DNA of 64,000 nt from positions 124,001-188,000 of the forward strand of contig CAMZAD010000002.1 of NCBI GenBank assembly GCA_947304155.1, written 5' to 3'. Under the pieces are notes generated by a model that made no database searches, was not told where the DNA came from, and worked only from the letters and a program-made list of their open reading frames with translations. Below are positions 18,982 through 28,102 of this stretch, one piece after another. The position numbers were made by a program, and so were the translations under genes. The DNA comes from an uncultured Candidatus Saccharibacteria bacterium (lineage in GTDB: Bacteria; Patescibacteriota; Saccharimonadia; Saccharimonadales; Saccharimonadaceae). The first letter of the stretch is position 1; every line of letters starts with the position of its first letter.

Positions 18982-19182
18982 ATGGCAGAAAGTAAAATTA
19001 ATGACAAAATTACAAAACTAAACGAACAAGTTGAATGGTTCTATGGCGACGAATTCAACCTTGATGAAGCGTCAAAAAAGTACAAAGAATCAGTCGCACT
19101 CGCAAAAGAAATCGAAGAAGATTTAAAAAATCTTAAAAACGAGATTAAAATTATTGACGAAGATTTTTCAAAAGAAGCCTAA
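18982..19182 (+). CDS. xseB: Exodeoxyribonuclease VII small subunit
   Basis: A 66-residue helical protein. It fits XseB in size and pattern (NEQVEWFYGDEFNLDEASKKYKE, then a charged helix). Its ATG follows the xseA stop with no gap, so translation is coupled. It binds XseA to form ExoVII. Confidence 0.9.
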   Translation: MAESKINDKITKLNEQVEWFYGDEFNLDEASKKYKESVALAKEIEEDLKNLKNEIKIIDEDFSKEA

Positions 19183-19209
19183 GAACTTGAAATTTTTGAT
19201 AAACATAAG

Positions 19210-19215
19210 TAAAAT
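19210..19215 (+). promoter_or_regulatory. -10 box, leaderless
   Basis: TAAAAT six bases before the ATG at 19222; no TG extension. Confidence 0.5.
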
Positions 19216-19221
19216 AAGTCT

Positions 19222-20007
19222 ATGGATAACGGAAATCAAAATCCATTTCAACAGGGTGGAGACATAAATCAACTTCAAATCGCACCAAATGCGATTCCTG
19301 GGTATACTCAAAATAATAATCAAAACCAGCCAATTCGCACAGCTAATGGCGGTGTAATATCTGCTCCAAACAAGACGGCAAATTTGATTAAAACTGTCCT
19401 TCTTGTAGTCTTTATTGTGGCAACGCTTGGTCTCACTTGTCTTGCGATTGTGATGTATACTAACTGGCAAGATGCTGAATCTGATGTTGATGGAAAAGTC
19501 AGTCTTGCCGTTGCTGCCGCTGAAAATAAACTTCGTACAAAACTTGAAGATGAATTTGCTGAAAAAGAAAAATATCCGTTCACATCACTTATAACTCCAG
19601 CTGATCTTGGATCACTTTCGATTGAATACCCAAAGACTTGGAGTGTCTATATTCCAAATGATGGCAATGATGGCACTAATAAATTTGAAGCATATTTGAA
19701 TCCAAGTTATGTTGGCAAAGTCGAAAAAACTTCAATCTTTGCGATTCGCCTAGAAATTACGAATACTTCTACTGATAAAGTTAAAGAAACCTACGCCGGC
19801 TATGTCAAAAAGGGCACAATGTCAGTCAGCAATACCGTTGTAAACGGCGCTAACGTTGACGTCTATACTGGCACCCTTCCAAGCAAGAACCAAGGTATTA
19901 TTTGTATCATTAAAATCCGTGACAAAACTGCCACAATCCAAACCGATTCATTGTTATTCAAAGACGACTTTTATAAAGTTCTAGCTACTGTTAAATTCAA
20001 CGCTTAA
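19222..20007 (+). CDS. Membrane-anchored protein with extracellular domain
   Basis: A 261-residue protein that I cannot name. It has a Q/N/P-rich cytoplasmic N-terminus of about 55 residues, one membrane helix (about 56-80, VLLVVFIVATLGLTCLAIVM), a short predicted coiled stretch, and a soluble C-terminal domain from about 110. That domain starts LGSLSIEYPKTWSVYIP and ends FYKVLATVKF, a pattern seen in PsbP-like lipoprotein folds; the link is only suggestive. It lies between xseB and the two-component genes with its own -10 box. Confidence 0.75.
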   Translation: MDNGNQNPFQQGGDINQLQIAPNAIPGYTQNNNQNQPIRTANGGVISAPNKTANLIKTVLLVVFIVATLGLTCLAIVMYTNWQDAESDVDGKVSLAVAAAENKLRTKLEDEFAEKEKYPFTSLITPADLGSLSIEYPKTWSVYIPNDGNDGTNKFEAYLNPSYVGKVEKTSIFAIRLEITNTSTDKVKETYAGYVKKGTMSVSNTVVNGANVDVYTGTLPSKNQGIICIIKIRDKTATIQTDSLLFKDDFYKVLATVKFNA

Positions 20008-20043
20008 ATCTTCGCATAAGCATTTTATTTCCAAAAACTTGGG

Positions 20044-20052
20044 TGCTATAAT
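20044..20052 (+). promoter_or_regulatory. Extended -10 promoter, leaderless
   Basis: TGCTATAAT six bases before the ATG at 20059. Confidence 0.75.
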
Positions 20053-20058
20053 TACGTT

Positions 20059-20748
20059 ATGACAAGTGAGGTAAGTAGTATTGCTGTGGTCGCGCACGAG
20101 CTCAAAACTCCGCTCTGCATTTTGCGCCAACTTGCCTTATCAATTGATTCTGCGGATGAAAAATCTTTTAAAAAAGCCCGTGCTCAGATGATTCAAACTT
20201 CCGAGCGTGCTTTGCGCCAAGTAAATGATTTAACCAAAGTTGCTAGACTTGAAGACGGTTTGTTTGAGCTTGAAGCGGTGCCAGTTCGCGCCGTCTGCAA
20301 CGAAGTTACAGCCGAACTTCGCGAGCTTTTTCGTGAAAATCATCGCGATATCAACTGGAAATATACTAATAAATCTCGTCTTGTGCTTGCGAATCGTGAC
20401 ATGCTCTATTCAGTGATTTATAATTTCTGCTCAAACGCGATGCACTATTCTGATGTTAATACCAAGGCTACGATTATGGTCCGTGATAAAAAAGGAAAAG
20501 TAGAAATCTTGGTGCGTGATTTTGGTCCAGCTCTTCCGACTAAAATTTGGAAAGAAATGAAATATGGCTTTATAAATGAGCCGACGTCGGTAGCGATGCG
20601 GCCTGGCTCCTCCGGACTAGGGCTCTACATCGCATCAAAATTTTCAAAATACATGAATGGTGAAGTCAGCGCGATTCGTCACCGTGACGGCACGAGCTTC
20701 AGTCTAATTCTTCCAATATCAAATCAAATGTCAATGTTCGAGGTGTAA
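20059..20748 (+). CDS. Soluble sensor histidine kinase
   Basis: A 229-residue histidine kinase consisting of only the dimerisation and ATPase domains. The H-box is AHELKTPL with H13 as the phosphorylation site, right at the N-terminus. The N-box is YNFCSNAMHYS (near 120-128), the D-box VRDFGP, and the G2 box PGSSGLGLYIASK (near 182). There is no membrane segment or sensory domain, so it must sense through a partner or an internal signal. It is followed two bases later by a receiver-only response regulator, the obvious partner. Confidence 0.92.
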   Translation: MTSEVSSIAVVAHELKTPLCILRQLALSIDSADEKSFKKARAQMIQTSERALRQVNDLTKVARLEDGLFELEAVPVRAVCNEVTAELRELFRENHRDINWKYTNKSRLVLANRDMLYSVIYNFCSNAMHYSDVNTKATIMVRDKKGKVEILVRDFGPALPTKIWKEMKYGFINEPTSVAMRPGSSGLGLYIASKFSKYMNGEVSAIRHRDGTSFSLILPISNQMSMFEV

Positions 20749-20750
20749 AA

Positions 20751-21122
20751 ATGGCACTAACTTATATTATTGAAGATAACGAAATTATGGCGGACCTTTT
20801 TGCGCGCTACTTAGGCGGCGTGTCCGAAACTAAGATTTTTCATGACGCAATCTCAGCAATTTCTGAAATTGAAAACGATAAGCCAAATTTGATTGTGCTC
20901 GATATTTTGCTTACTGGACCAGATGGTTTTACTTTCTTAAATGAGCTCATGAGCTATGAAGATACTGCAAAAATCCCAATTATTATCACAACTTCACTAA
21001 AGCTTGAGCAAGAAAATCTCAAAGACTATAATGTGGTGAAAATATTAAATAAAGAAAGTCTTTTGCCGGCTGATTTGAAAAATGCCGCAATGGAGTGCTT
21101 AAGAAATGTCGGTAACGCGTAG
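20751..21122 (+). CDS. Single-domain response regulator
   Basis: A 123-residue receiver domain with no output domain. The acidic pair is E8/D9, the phosphorylation site D51 in LIVLDILL, the switch residues T80/T81, and the conserved lysine K101 in ILNKE. With the kinase just upstream it forms a minimal two-component pair; the output must be by protein contact. Its 3' end overlaps the start of recO by 17 bases. Confidence 0.92.
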   Translation: MALTYIIEDNEIMADLFARYLGGVSETKIFHDAISAISEIENDKPNLIVLDILLTGPDGFTFLNELMSYEDTAKIPIIITTSLKLEQENLKDYNVVKILNKESLLPADLKNAAMECLRNVGNA

Positions 21123-21804
21123 GGCGCGAAATGATTTAAGAACTAAAGCAATTATTTTGCATCGCACGAAATATGGCGAGACAGATCGTATTCTGAATTT
21201 ATTGACGCCAGAGGGCCGAAAATCTTGCATTGCTAAAGGCGTGCGCAAGGAAAAATCTAAACTTGCCGGCGGGATTGAAATGTTCACTGTTGCTGACGTA
21301 GTAATTCATGAATCCGAAAAGACTGAACTTGGGATTCTGACTTCCGCTAAGATGATTATAAATTATATGTCGATTGTCTCTGATTTGGAACGCTTTGAAC
21401 TTGGTTCAAAAATTATCAAAATGGCAAATAAAATCTCTGAATCAGTCGATAGCCCTGAGCTTTTTTCTCTGGTAAACCAATGCTTTTGGGCACTCGATAA
21501 AAGACTAAATTTGGCACTAGTTGAGAATTACTTTTTGTTAAATTTAATGCGAATTTCTGGCGAAGAAGTAAACTTACACCGTGATACTAGTGGTGAGAAG
21601 CTTAATATTGAAACAACCTATGCTTGGGATACGCTCGAAAACGCCATGCGTCAAGAACCGCAGGGAAATATTACGGCGAATCACATAAAATTAATGCGTT
21701 TAATGCTTACTTCGCCGTTAAAAACTGTCGTCCAAGTCAATGGATATGAAAAACTACTGGATGAAACGCTTTTTGTGGCAAAATCAATTGCAAAATCCAC
21801 GTAA
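21106..21804 (+). CDS. recO: DNA repair protein RecO
   Basis: A 232-residue protein with the RecO N-terminal OB fold (KAIILHRTKYGETDRILNLLT, then GRKSCIAKGVRK) and an all-helical C-terminal region. RecO loads RecA onto SSB-covered DNA together with RecR. The zinc-finger cysteines of many RecO proteins are not visible here. It overlaps the response regulator gene, so it is cotranscribed with the two-component pair. Confidence 0.9.
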   Translation: MSVTRRARNDLRTKAIILHRTKYGETDRILNLLTPEGRKSCIAKGVRKEKSKLAGGIEMFTVADVVIHESEKTELGILTSAKMIINYMSIVSDLERFELGSKIIKMANKISESVDSPELFSLVNQCFWALDKRLNLALVENYFLLNLMRISGEEVNLHRDTSGEKLNIETTYAWDTLENAMRQEPQGNITANHIKLMRLMLTSPLKTVVQVNGYEKLLDETLFVAKSIAKST

Positions 21805-21820
21805 AATCGGGTAGATTTTC

Positions 21821-21850
21821 TTGACTTTTTATATTGTTTATGCTTATAAT
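21821..21850 (+). promoter_or_regulatory. Promoter for FISUMP pair
   Basis: TTGACT (21821-21826), 18-base spacer, TATAAT (21845-21850). A leader of about 79 bases follows, with a TGAGGAG ribosome site before the ATG at 21936. Confidence 0.7.
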
Positions 21851-21935
21851 AGTTGTATATAAGGTCATAAATATAAAAATAAAAAACAAAATTATTTTCT
21901 AGAATTTTTCTAGCAATAGTCCTGAGGAGACAAAA

Positions 21936-23204
21936 ATGGTCAAACAAACAAAAAAGAAAGCTATCTCATCCGCGATAGTTTTTGGCTCATTTCTAACATT
22001 AGGCTTAGCGTCCGCTTTGCTTTTTGCACCAATCATTAAAACTAACGCAGACAGTAGTGCTAATGTTAAAGTAAAAGCAATTATTAATCCCGTTGTCTCC
22101 CTTGCATTAAATTCCAATACTATGGAATTCAATATCACGCCAACCTCAGCTGGCGCCTTCAACTCACAATCTGTTATTGCTACAGTAGACACCAACAGTA
22201 CTGGCGGCTACGAGCTCTTCTTCTCAGCTGAAGACAACACTACGACTATGACCAGTCTCACCTCAGAATCTACTATCGCCTCAGATTTTACGGGTACAGT
22301 CACCTCCTCAACTATGGCCAATAATAAATGGGGCTACTCTCTAAATGCTACCAACTATAGTAAAATTCCAACCTTATCCGCTCCTACTAAAATCAAAGAC
22401 CTAGACCACTTCCCATCAAGCGCCGAAAAGAATACTACTGTTAATATTGCAACTAAAGTAGATACTAGCCTTCCTTCAGGAACTTACACTAAGAATGTTG
22501 TCTTCTCGGCTATTGCACATGATACTCCCCTTGAAACTATGCAAAGCTTCAACTGCAGCTCTCTCGTGATGCATGAAACAACGACGCTTAAAGACTCTCG
22601 CGATGGCAATACCTATACTGTTACAAAACTTCTTGACGGTAACTGTTGGATGACTCAAAACCTCAAAATTGCTAATAAAACCATTGATAGCACTGATTCA
22701 GATATGACTTCTGGTTCGTTTACTATTCCAGCAAGTGATGCTACCGCCTTTGGTAGCTACGGAACTCCAGCAATGGTTACAGATTCAACCTATGGTGGCT
22801 ATTATAACTTTGCAGCTGCAACCGCTGGCTCATATAGCGCTGCTGCGCCAATGGGCACTCCGTCATACAGCAGTTCTATTTGTCCAAAAGGCTGGAAACT
22901 TCCAACCGGCTCATATCAAGGTAATACTAACCCATCTGATGCAAGTACAATTCTTGCGCTTTATCCTTCAGCCGCACTTATCCAAGATGAACCTGCATTA
23001 CAAAAAACCGGTTACGTCAGCTACTCTACAAAAGCCTTTGTTGATAAGGGTACAGAGGGTAAATATTACACATCTCGGGTAAGCGCAGTAGACATCGACA
23101 TGGACGATAATATTGAAAACACGATTTCAACAATCTCTTCAACAGCCAATAGTAGTGGCAGTGATGCTCGAAACGGTCACCCAATCCGCTGCGTAGCTAA
23201 ATAA
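21936..23204 (+). CDS. Secreted FISUMP protein
   Basis: A 422-residue exported protein. The signal segment (about 12-33) ends in KTNADSS. Residues 38-200 form the beta domain: NKWGYSLNATNYSKIP and VDTSLPSGTYTKNVVFSAIAH. The compact FISUMP module starts near 205 with LKDSRDGNTYTVTKLLDGNCWMTQNL, then ICPKGWKLP and PIRCVAK at the end. There is no InlB-type repeat. It is the first gene of a two-gene operon with the FISUMP gene at 23220, driven by a conventional promoter and ribosome site and not a leaderless start. Confidence 0.85.
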   Translation: MVKQTKKKAISSAIVFGSFLTLGLASALLFAPIIKTNADSSANVKVKAIINPVVSLALNSNTMEFNITPTSAGAFNSQSVIATVDTNSTGGYELFFSAEDNTTTMTSLTSESTIASDFTGTVTSSTMANNKWGYSLNATNYSKIPTLSAPTKIKDLDHFPSSAEKNTTVNIATKVDTSLPSGTYTKNVVFSAIAHDTPLETMQSFNCSSLVMHETTTLKDSRDGNTYTVTKLLDGNCWMTQNLKIANKTIDSTDSDMTSGSFTIPASDATAFGSYGTPAMVTDSTYGGYYNFAAATAGSYSAAAPMGTPSYSSSICPKGWKLPTGSYQGNTNPSDASTILALYPSAALIQDEPALQKTGYVSYSTKAFVDKGTEGKYYTSRVSAVDIDMDDNIENTISTISSTANSSGSDARNGHPIRCVAK

Positions 23205-23219
23205 TAAAGGGTAAAAAGA

Positions 23220-24653
23220 ATGACGAATCTCCACAAAAAACTAAATAACACTACAAAGCTCGCCATCTTCTCAAGTTCACTGCTTGCTGCAGCATCAGCT
23301 GTCTATCTATATTCACCGGTCTTTAAATCTAGTGCTGAAGAACGCGCAGTTGATGTCACTGTAAATGTTAATCCAATCGTTTCACTTTCTTTAGATAAAA
23401 GTGCATTAAACTTCAATATCACTCCAACCTCAGCAGGTGTTTTTGATTCCGGTTCAATCATCGCTACCGTAGATACAAACAGTACAGGCGGCTATGAACT
23501 TTATTTCTCATCAGAGGATAGCGGCACAGCCTTAACTAGCCTCGTTTCCGAATCAACGATTGCTTCAGATTTCAACTCTGCCGTCACTTCATCTACCATG
23601 TCTGCTAACAAATGGGGCTATTCTTTGGACGCAACTAACTTCAATAAAATCCCAGCCCTCGCAGATCAAGCAAAAATCAAAGACCTAGATCACGTCCCAA
23701 CTAGTGCGGAAAAAGACACTACGGTAACTATCGGCACCAAGATTGATAGTTCACTTCCTTCAGGTGCTTACTCTAAGAAAGTGGTATTTTCGGCTATTGC
23801 GCATCCGTCTCCAATATTAACTCTCCACTCAATTACTACCATGCAGCAAATGACCGCAGCTATCTGTACTGAAACCACAACTCCATTAGCCTCTGCTATG
23901 AGATTTGATACGGATGGTACACATAATGGCGACAATACTTATGTTCCAAGGGTTAAACTTCAAGACACTCGTGACGGTAATTATTATCTCGTCTCAAAAC
24001 TTGCTGATGGAAACTGCTGGATGAGCCAGAACCTGGCACTAGACTTAACTGCCGGAGGGTCATTTACTAGGACTGCTACAGATTTGAATAATAAATCGTC
24101 TTGGACTTCACAAAATGCTACTCAGACGGTCAAGGATATAATCTGGGGTGAGAACAATTCGGTCGCAGCAGTAATAGACCATTCTTATCACTCTGCATCG
24201 GACGAAGCGTATTATCAAGGTGGTATAACTAAATCTAGTACCCCGACCGCAAATACCGATGAGTATCTTTGGGAAAAAGCAGGTAACTATTATAACTGGT
24301 ATGCTGCAACGGCCGGAAGTGGTACATATGAGATGGATGATGGCGACGCAATGGACTCTATTTGTCCTAAAGGTTGGCAACTTCCAGAATACTCTGGTAA
24401 CAAGAGTTATAATACGCTTCTAACTACATACAACGCTACACCTACAACCGTTTTATCTGCACCAATAAACTTTACTCGTAACGGGTTCTATCGTTTTTAT
24501 AGCGGTAAAATTACCGGCCAGGAAGAAACTATTTATTATTGGTCAAAGCGCGCACACTATGAAAGCGCAAGTCAAGTATTTATAGGTGATGAAATTAATT
24601 ATATTAATGGCGATAAAGGACATGGCCGCGCGGTTCGTTGTGTTGCTCGTTAA
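23220..24653 (+). CDS. Secreted FISUMP protein
   Basis: A 477-residue exported protein, 15 bases after the previous stop with an AAGGG site. The signal segment (about 15-32) ends SSAEER. Its beta domain (40-205) is closely similar to that of the upstream gene, with LNFNITPTSAGVFDSGSIIA and KIDSSLPSGAYSKKVVFSAIAH, so the pair arose by duplication. The FISUMP module (about 210-477) has LADGNCWMSQNLAL and ICPKGWQLP and is closer to the modules of the 9821/11585 pair than to that of its neighbour, which points to domain shuffling. Confidence 0.85.
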   Translation: MTNLHKKLNNTTKLAIFSSSLLAAASAVYLYSPVFKSSAEERAVDVTVNVNPIVSLSLDKSALNFNITPTSAGVFDSGSIIATVDTNSTGGYELYFSSEDSGTALTSLVSESTIASDFNSAVTSSTMSANKWGYSLDATNFNKIPALADQAKIKDLDHVPTSAEKDTTVTIGTKIDSSLPSGAYSKKVVFSAIAHPSPILTLHSITTMQQMTAAICTETTTPLASAMRFDTDGTHNGDNTYVPRVKLQDTRDGNYYLVSKLADGNCWMSQNLALDLTAGGSFTRTATDLNNKSSWTSQNATQTVKDIIWGENNSVAAVIDHSYHSASDEAYYQGGITKSSTPTANTDEYLWEKAGNYYNWYAATAGSGTYEMDDGDAMDSICPKGWQLPEYSGNKSYNTLLTTYNATPTTVLSAPINFTRNGFYRFYSGKITGQEETIYYWSKRAHYESASQVFIGDEINYINGDKGHGRAVRCVAR

Positions 24654-24675
24654 TCTCCAATAAAACCAAATTTTA

Positions 24676-24684
24676 TGGTATAAT
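24676..24684 (+). promoter_or_regulatory. glyQS promoter, extended -10
   Basis: TGGTATAAT; a short leader with CAGGAGA precedes the ATG at 24709. Confidence 0.7.
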
Positions 24685-24708
24685 AACAGATAAATACAGG
24701 AGATTTTT

Positions 24709-26073
24709 ATGGCAAAAAAACTTGAAGATATCGTCAGCCTTTGTAAACGTCGCGGATTCATCTTTCCGGGTTCAGATGTTTATGGCGGCTTTGCTGGAAC
24801 TTGGGACTTCGGTCCGCTCGGCGTCAGCTTAAAAAAGAAAATCATGGATGAATGGTGGAAGTTCTGGGTTGAAGACCGTGATGATATTTTTGGTATCGAC
24901 GCAGCAATCTTAATGAATCCAAAAACTTGGGTTGCTTCTGGCCACACTAAAACTTTTGCAGACCCACTCGTAGAATGTGGCGCCTGCCATGGTCGTTTCC
25001 GCGCTGATAAAATCGCCGATGGAATTACTGAAAGCGTTACCACCGAAGAATTCCATGCTCTAAATGTCAAATGTCCAACTTGTGGTAAGACCGAATGGGG
25101 CCCAATTCGTAAATTCAATATGATGTTTGAAACACACGTTGGTGCTGTTCTTCCAGAAGACGTCAATGGCGACGAAAATGCTCGCGCACTTGCTGAAAAA
25201 TCAATTGCCTATCTCCGCCCAGAAACCGCTCAGGGTATCTTCACAAACTACAAAAACGTTGTTGACACATCTTATCCAGACATGCCATTTGGTCTTGCTC
25301 AACAGGGAAAGGCCTTCAGAAATGAAATCTCTCCTCGTGACTTCGTGCTTCGTGATCGCGAATGTTCACAAATGGAAATTGAATACTTCATCCATCCGGA
25401 CACTTGGGAAGAACAATTTAATAAACTCTTGAAAGAGAATCACTACTTCCTCGAAAATGTCATGGGTCTTAAAGCTGAAAACATCCACGATTTGGAGGTT
25501 CCTGAAGAAGATCGCGCCTTCTATTCAAAGCGCACTATCGACCTCATGTTTGATTATCCAAACGGCGAAGAGGAACTAATGGGTCTTGCTTATCGTACTA
25601 ACTATGACCTTTCAAATATCGCTCGTGAATCTGGCAAATCAATGGATTATCGCGATAAAAACACTGGCGAAACTTACATTCCACACGTAATTGAACCATC
25701 AATTGGTGTTGAACGTTTAATTCTTGCTGTGCTTTCAACCGCTTATACCGAAGAAGAAAAAGACGGCAAAACTCGTGTGCTTTTGAAGCTTCCAGAAAAC
25801 TTGGCGCCATATCGTTTCTGTGTCTCACCGCTTCTTAAGAATAAACCAGAACTCGTGGAGAAAGCTCACGAAGTTTACAACCTCCTCCGCAAGAAATATG
25901 GCAACGTCACTTGGGATGATTCCGGAAATATTGGTAAACGTTATATGAAGCAAGACGAGATTGGTACACCAAAGTGCGTTGTAGTTGATTTTGATACGTT
26001 GGAAGATAACACTGTTACTGTTCGTGACCGTGATACAACCGAGCAAGTTCGCGTAAAAATTGAGGAGCTTTAA
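24709..26073 (+). CDS. glyQS: Glycyl-tRNA synthetase, single-chain dimeric type
   Basis: A class II synthetase of 454 residues, of the alpha2 kind found in Gram-positives, archaea and eukaryotes and not the alpha2-beta2 kind. The N-terminal FIFPGSDVYGGFAGTWDFGPLG is diagnostic. Motif 2 is FRNEISPRDFVLRDREC, and motif 3 is IEPSIGVERLILAVL. A zinc-binding set is visible (CGACHGRF and CPTCGK). The C-terminal anticodon-binding domain starts near 350. It overlaps the next gene by one base, tying tRNA charging to an ABC exporter in one transcript. Confidence 0.96.
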   Translation: MAKKLEDIVSLCKRRGFIFPGSDVYGGFAGTWDFGPLGVSLKKKIMDEWWKFWVEDRDDIFGIDAAILMNPKTWVASGHTKTFADPLVECGACHGRFRADKIADGITESVTTEEFHALNVKCPTCGKTEWGPIRKFNMMFETHVGAVLPEDVNGDENARALAEKSIAYLRPETAQGIFTNYKNVVDTSYPDMPFGLAQQGKAFRNEISPRDFVLRDRECSQMEIEYFIHPDTWEEQFNKLLKENHYFLENVMGLKAENIHDLEVPEEDRAFYSKRTIDLMFDYPNGEEELMGLAYRTNYDLSNIARESGKSMDYRDKNTGETYIPHVIEPSIGVERLILAVLSTAYTEEEKDGKTRVLLKLPENLAPYRFCVSPLLKNKPELVEKAHEVYNLLRKKYGNVTWDDSGNIGKRYMKQDEIGTPKCVVVDFDTLEDNTVTVRDRDTTEQVRVKIEEL

Positions 26074-27014
26074 TGGCTGAGAAGGTAATCGAGGTTAAAA
26101 ATCTCACCAAAAAATATAAAGAATTAACAGCAATCGACAATCTTTCATTTGATGTTAAAAAGGGCGAGATTTTGGGTCTCCTCGGTCCAAACGGCTCTGG
26201 TAAATCTACTACAATTAATTCAATTTTGTCACTTCTAAATTTCAACTCCGGCGAAATTAAGATTTTTGGCAAGAAAATGACTCCAGATGCGCTTGATATT
26301 AAGCGTAATATCGGCGTAGTTTTTCAAGACGTGGCAGTTTTTGAGGAACTCACAGTTTGGGAAAACGTAAACTATTTCTGTAGTCTTTATATTTCAGATA
26401 AAGAAACCTGCGCTAAATATACTGAAGACGCTTTGAAACTAGTTGGCCTTGAAGACTTTAAGAAATTCATTCCAAAAAAGCTTTCTGGCGGCCTTCTTCG
26501 TCGTTTAAATATTGCCTGTGGCATTGCACATAAACCAAAACTTATCTTCCTTGATGAGCCAACTGTTGCTGTTGACCCACAATCCCGTAATAACATTCTT
26601 GATGGCATTAAGAAGCTTCGCAAAGACGGTGCAACCATTGTTTATACAACCCACTACATGGAAGAAGTCGAAATTCTTTGCGATCGTATTATTATTTTGG
26701 ATCATGGTAAAATCATTGCTTCTGGCACTAATGATTCTTTGAAAGACCTTGCAAAAATCAAGGAAAAAATCACGATTGAATCAAAGGATTTCCCAACTAA
26801 AACTAAGGCTGAAATCATGAAGTTGAAAGACGTTTTGGACGTGAAGTGTGAAGATAATAGTATTACTGTACTTTATCGCGATACCAAGAAAAACTTGGCT
26901 GAACTTGTGAATTTACTTGAGAAGAATAGAATAAACTACTCAAAGATTTATTCTGAACGCCCAACTTTAAATGACGTCTTCCTTGAATTAACTGGTAAGG
27001 ACCTTAGAGACTAA
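26073..27014 (+). CDS. ABC-2 type exporter, ATP-binding subunit
   Basis: A 313-residue ATPase with Walker A LLGPNGSGKSTTI (near 38), Q-loop VFQDVAVFEEL, signature LSGGLLRRLNIA, Walker B LIFLDEPTVAVD and the H-loop TTHYMEE. The C-terminal 80 residues resemble the extension of NatA/drug-exporter ATPases. It overlaps glyQS and the permease gene by one base each. It should energise the two membrane subunits that follow; the substrate is unknown. Confidence 0.93.
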   Translation: MAEKVIEVKNLTKKYKELTAIDNLSFDVKKGEILGLLGPNGSGKSTTINSILSLLNFNSGEIKIFGKKMTPDALDIKRNIGVVFQDVAVFEELTVWENVNYFCSLYISDKETCAKYTEDALKLVGLEDFKKFIPKKLSGGLLRRLNIACGIAHKPKLIFLDEPTVAVDPQSRNNILDGIKKLRKDGATIVYTTHYMEEVEILCDRIIILDHGKIIASGTNDSLKDLAKIKEKITIESKDFPTKTKAEIMKLKDVLDVKCEDNSITVLYRDTKKNLAELVNLLEKNRINYSKIYSERPTLNDVFLELTGKDLRD

Positions 27015-28102
27015 TGCGACGCCTTTGGTATAACTTGAAAATCACATTCAAGAACAAAGAGCTGATTTTTTGGACCTTCGCTTTTCCGATTATCCTCGGC
27101 ACTTTTTTCTATATGGCTTTTTCTGGAATTAAAACTGCGCAGGACTTTGAACCGATTAAAATTGCTGTAGTTGAGAATGAAAAGAATCAACTTTATCCGG
27201 TCTACCATCAAATTATTGACGGACTTTCCGAGCCGGAATCTGAAAATCGTGTTTTTGAAACAAAATATGTTAAAAACCAGGATGAAGTAACGGCTGAACT
27301 TGATGAGAAAAAGATCGAGGGAATTATTACTTTTTCTGATAACGATTTTCCAAAACTCACCATTAAAGAAAGTGGCATGAATCAGACAATTTTGCAAAAT
27401 GTCTTCACAGAAATTGAGCAGTCAATCATGCTTGGTAAACAGTTGGAATATTCTGAGATTAAAAATACCTACGCGCCAAGATATGAATATATCATGATTG
27501 AGTATTTTTCATTGATGGCGATGGCCTGTCTTTATGGCGCAATGATTTCAACCAAGGCGCTCGATAAAAACCTCGCCAACATGGCCGCAAGTGGCAAACG
27601 TATTGCCGTTGCCGCAATCTCAAAAGCTAAAATTATTGTTACAGTACTCGTCACGAGCTACATTACGCAACTAATTGGTCTCGCATTACTATTTGCTTAT
27701 CTCACTGTCATTTTAGGTATTGATTTTGGTGGAGATTTGCCAGTGATTATTGGCTTTACATGTGTCGCGGCACTGCTCAGCTTATCCCTTGGTATTTTTA
27801 TCTCGGTAATTTTCAAAGTTAGTGAGAATACTAAAGATGGAATTACTTCTGGTTTTACAATGTTTGGCGCATTCTTTGCTGGCATGATGGGGCCAGAAAT
27901 GAAATATGTGATAGATTTGAATTTGCCGATTATTAATAAACTTAATCCAACCGCCATAATTACCGATGGATATTATGCACTCGTAAACTATGGCATGAAT
28001 GAACGTTTCTGGACTAGTGTGATTTCAATTTTGATTTACGCAGCCGTGCTAAGCTCAGTCTCAATCATGGTTCTAAGGAGGCAAAAGTATGACAACCTTT
28101 AA
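27014..28102 (+). CDS. ABC-2 type exporter, permease subunit 1
   Basis: A 362-residue membrane protein: one N-terminal helix (about 18-38), a soluble extracellular domain of about 130 residues, then five to six helices from 155 on. This is the ABC-2/YhgE-like layout. The conserved extracellular domain starts IKIAVVENEKNQL. It pairs with the permease at 28089, whose start overlaps this gene's end by 14 bases. Confidence 0.88.
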   Translation: MRRLWYNLKITFKNKELIFWTFAFPIILGTFFYMAFSGIKTAQDFEPIKIAVVENEKNQLYPVYHQIIDGLSEPESENRVFETKYVKNQDEVTAELDEKKIEGIITFSDNDFPKLTIKESGMNQTILQNVFTEIEQSIMLGKQLEYSEIKNTYAPRYEYIMIEYFSLMAMACLYGAMISTKALDKNLANMAASGKRIAVAAISKAKIIVTVLVTSYITQLIGLALLFAYLTVILGIDFGGDLPVIIGFTCVAALLSLSLGIFISVIFKVSENTKDGITSGFTMFGAFFAGMMGPEMKYVIDLNLPIINKLNPTAIITDGYYALVNYGMNERFWTSVISILIYAAVLSSVSIMVLRRQKYDNL

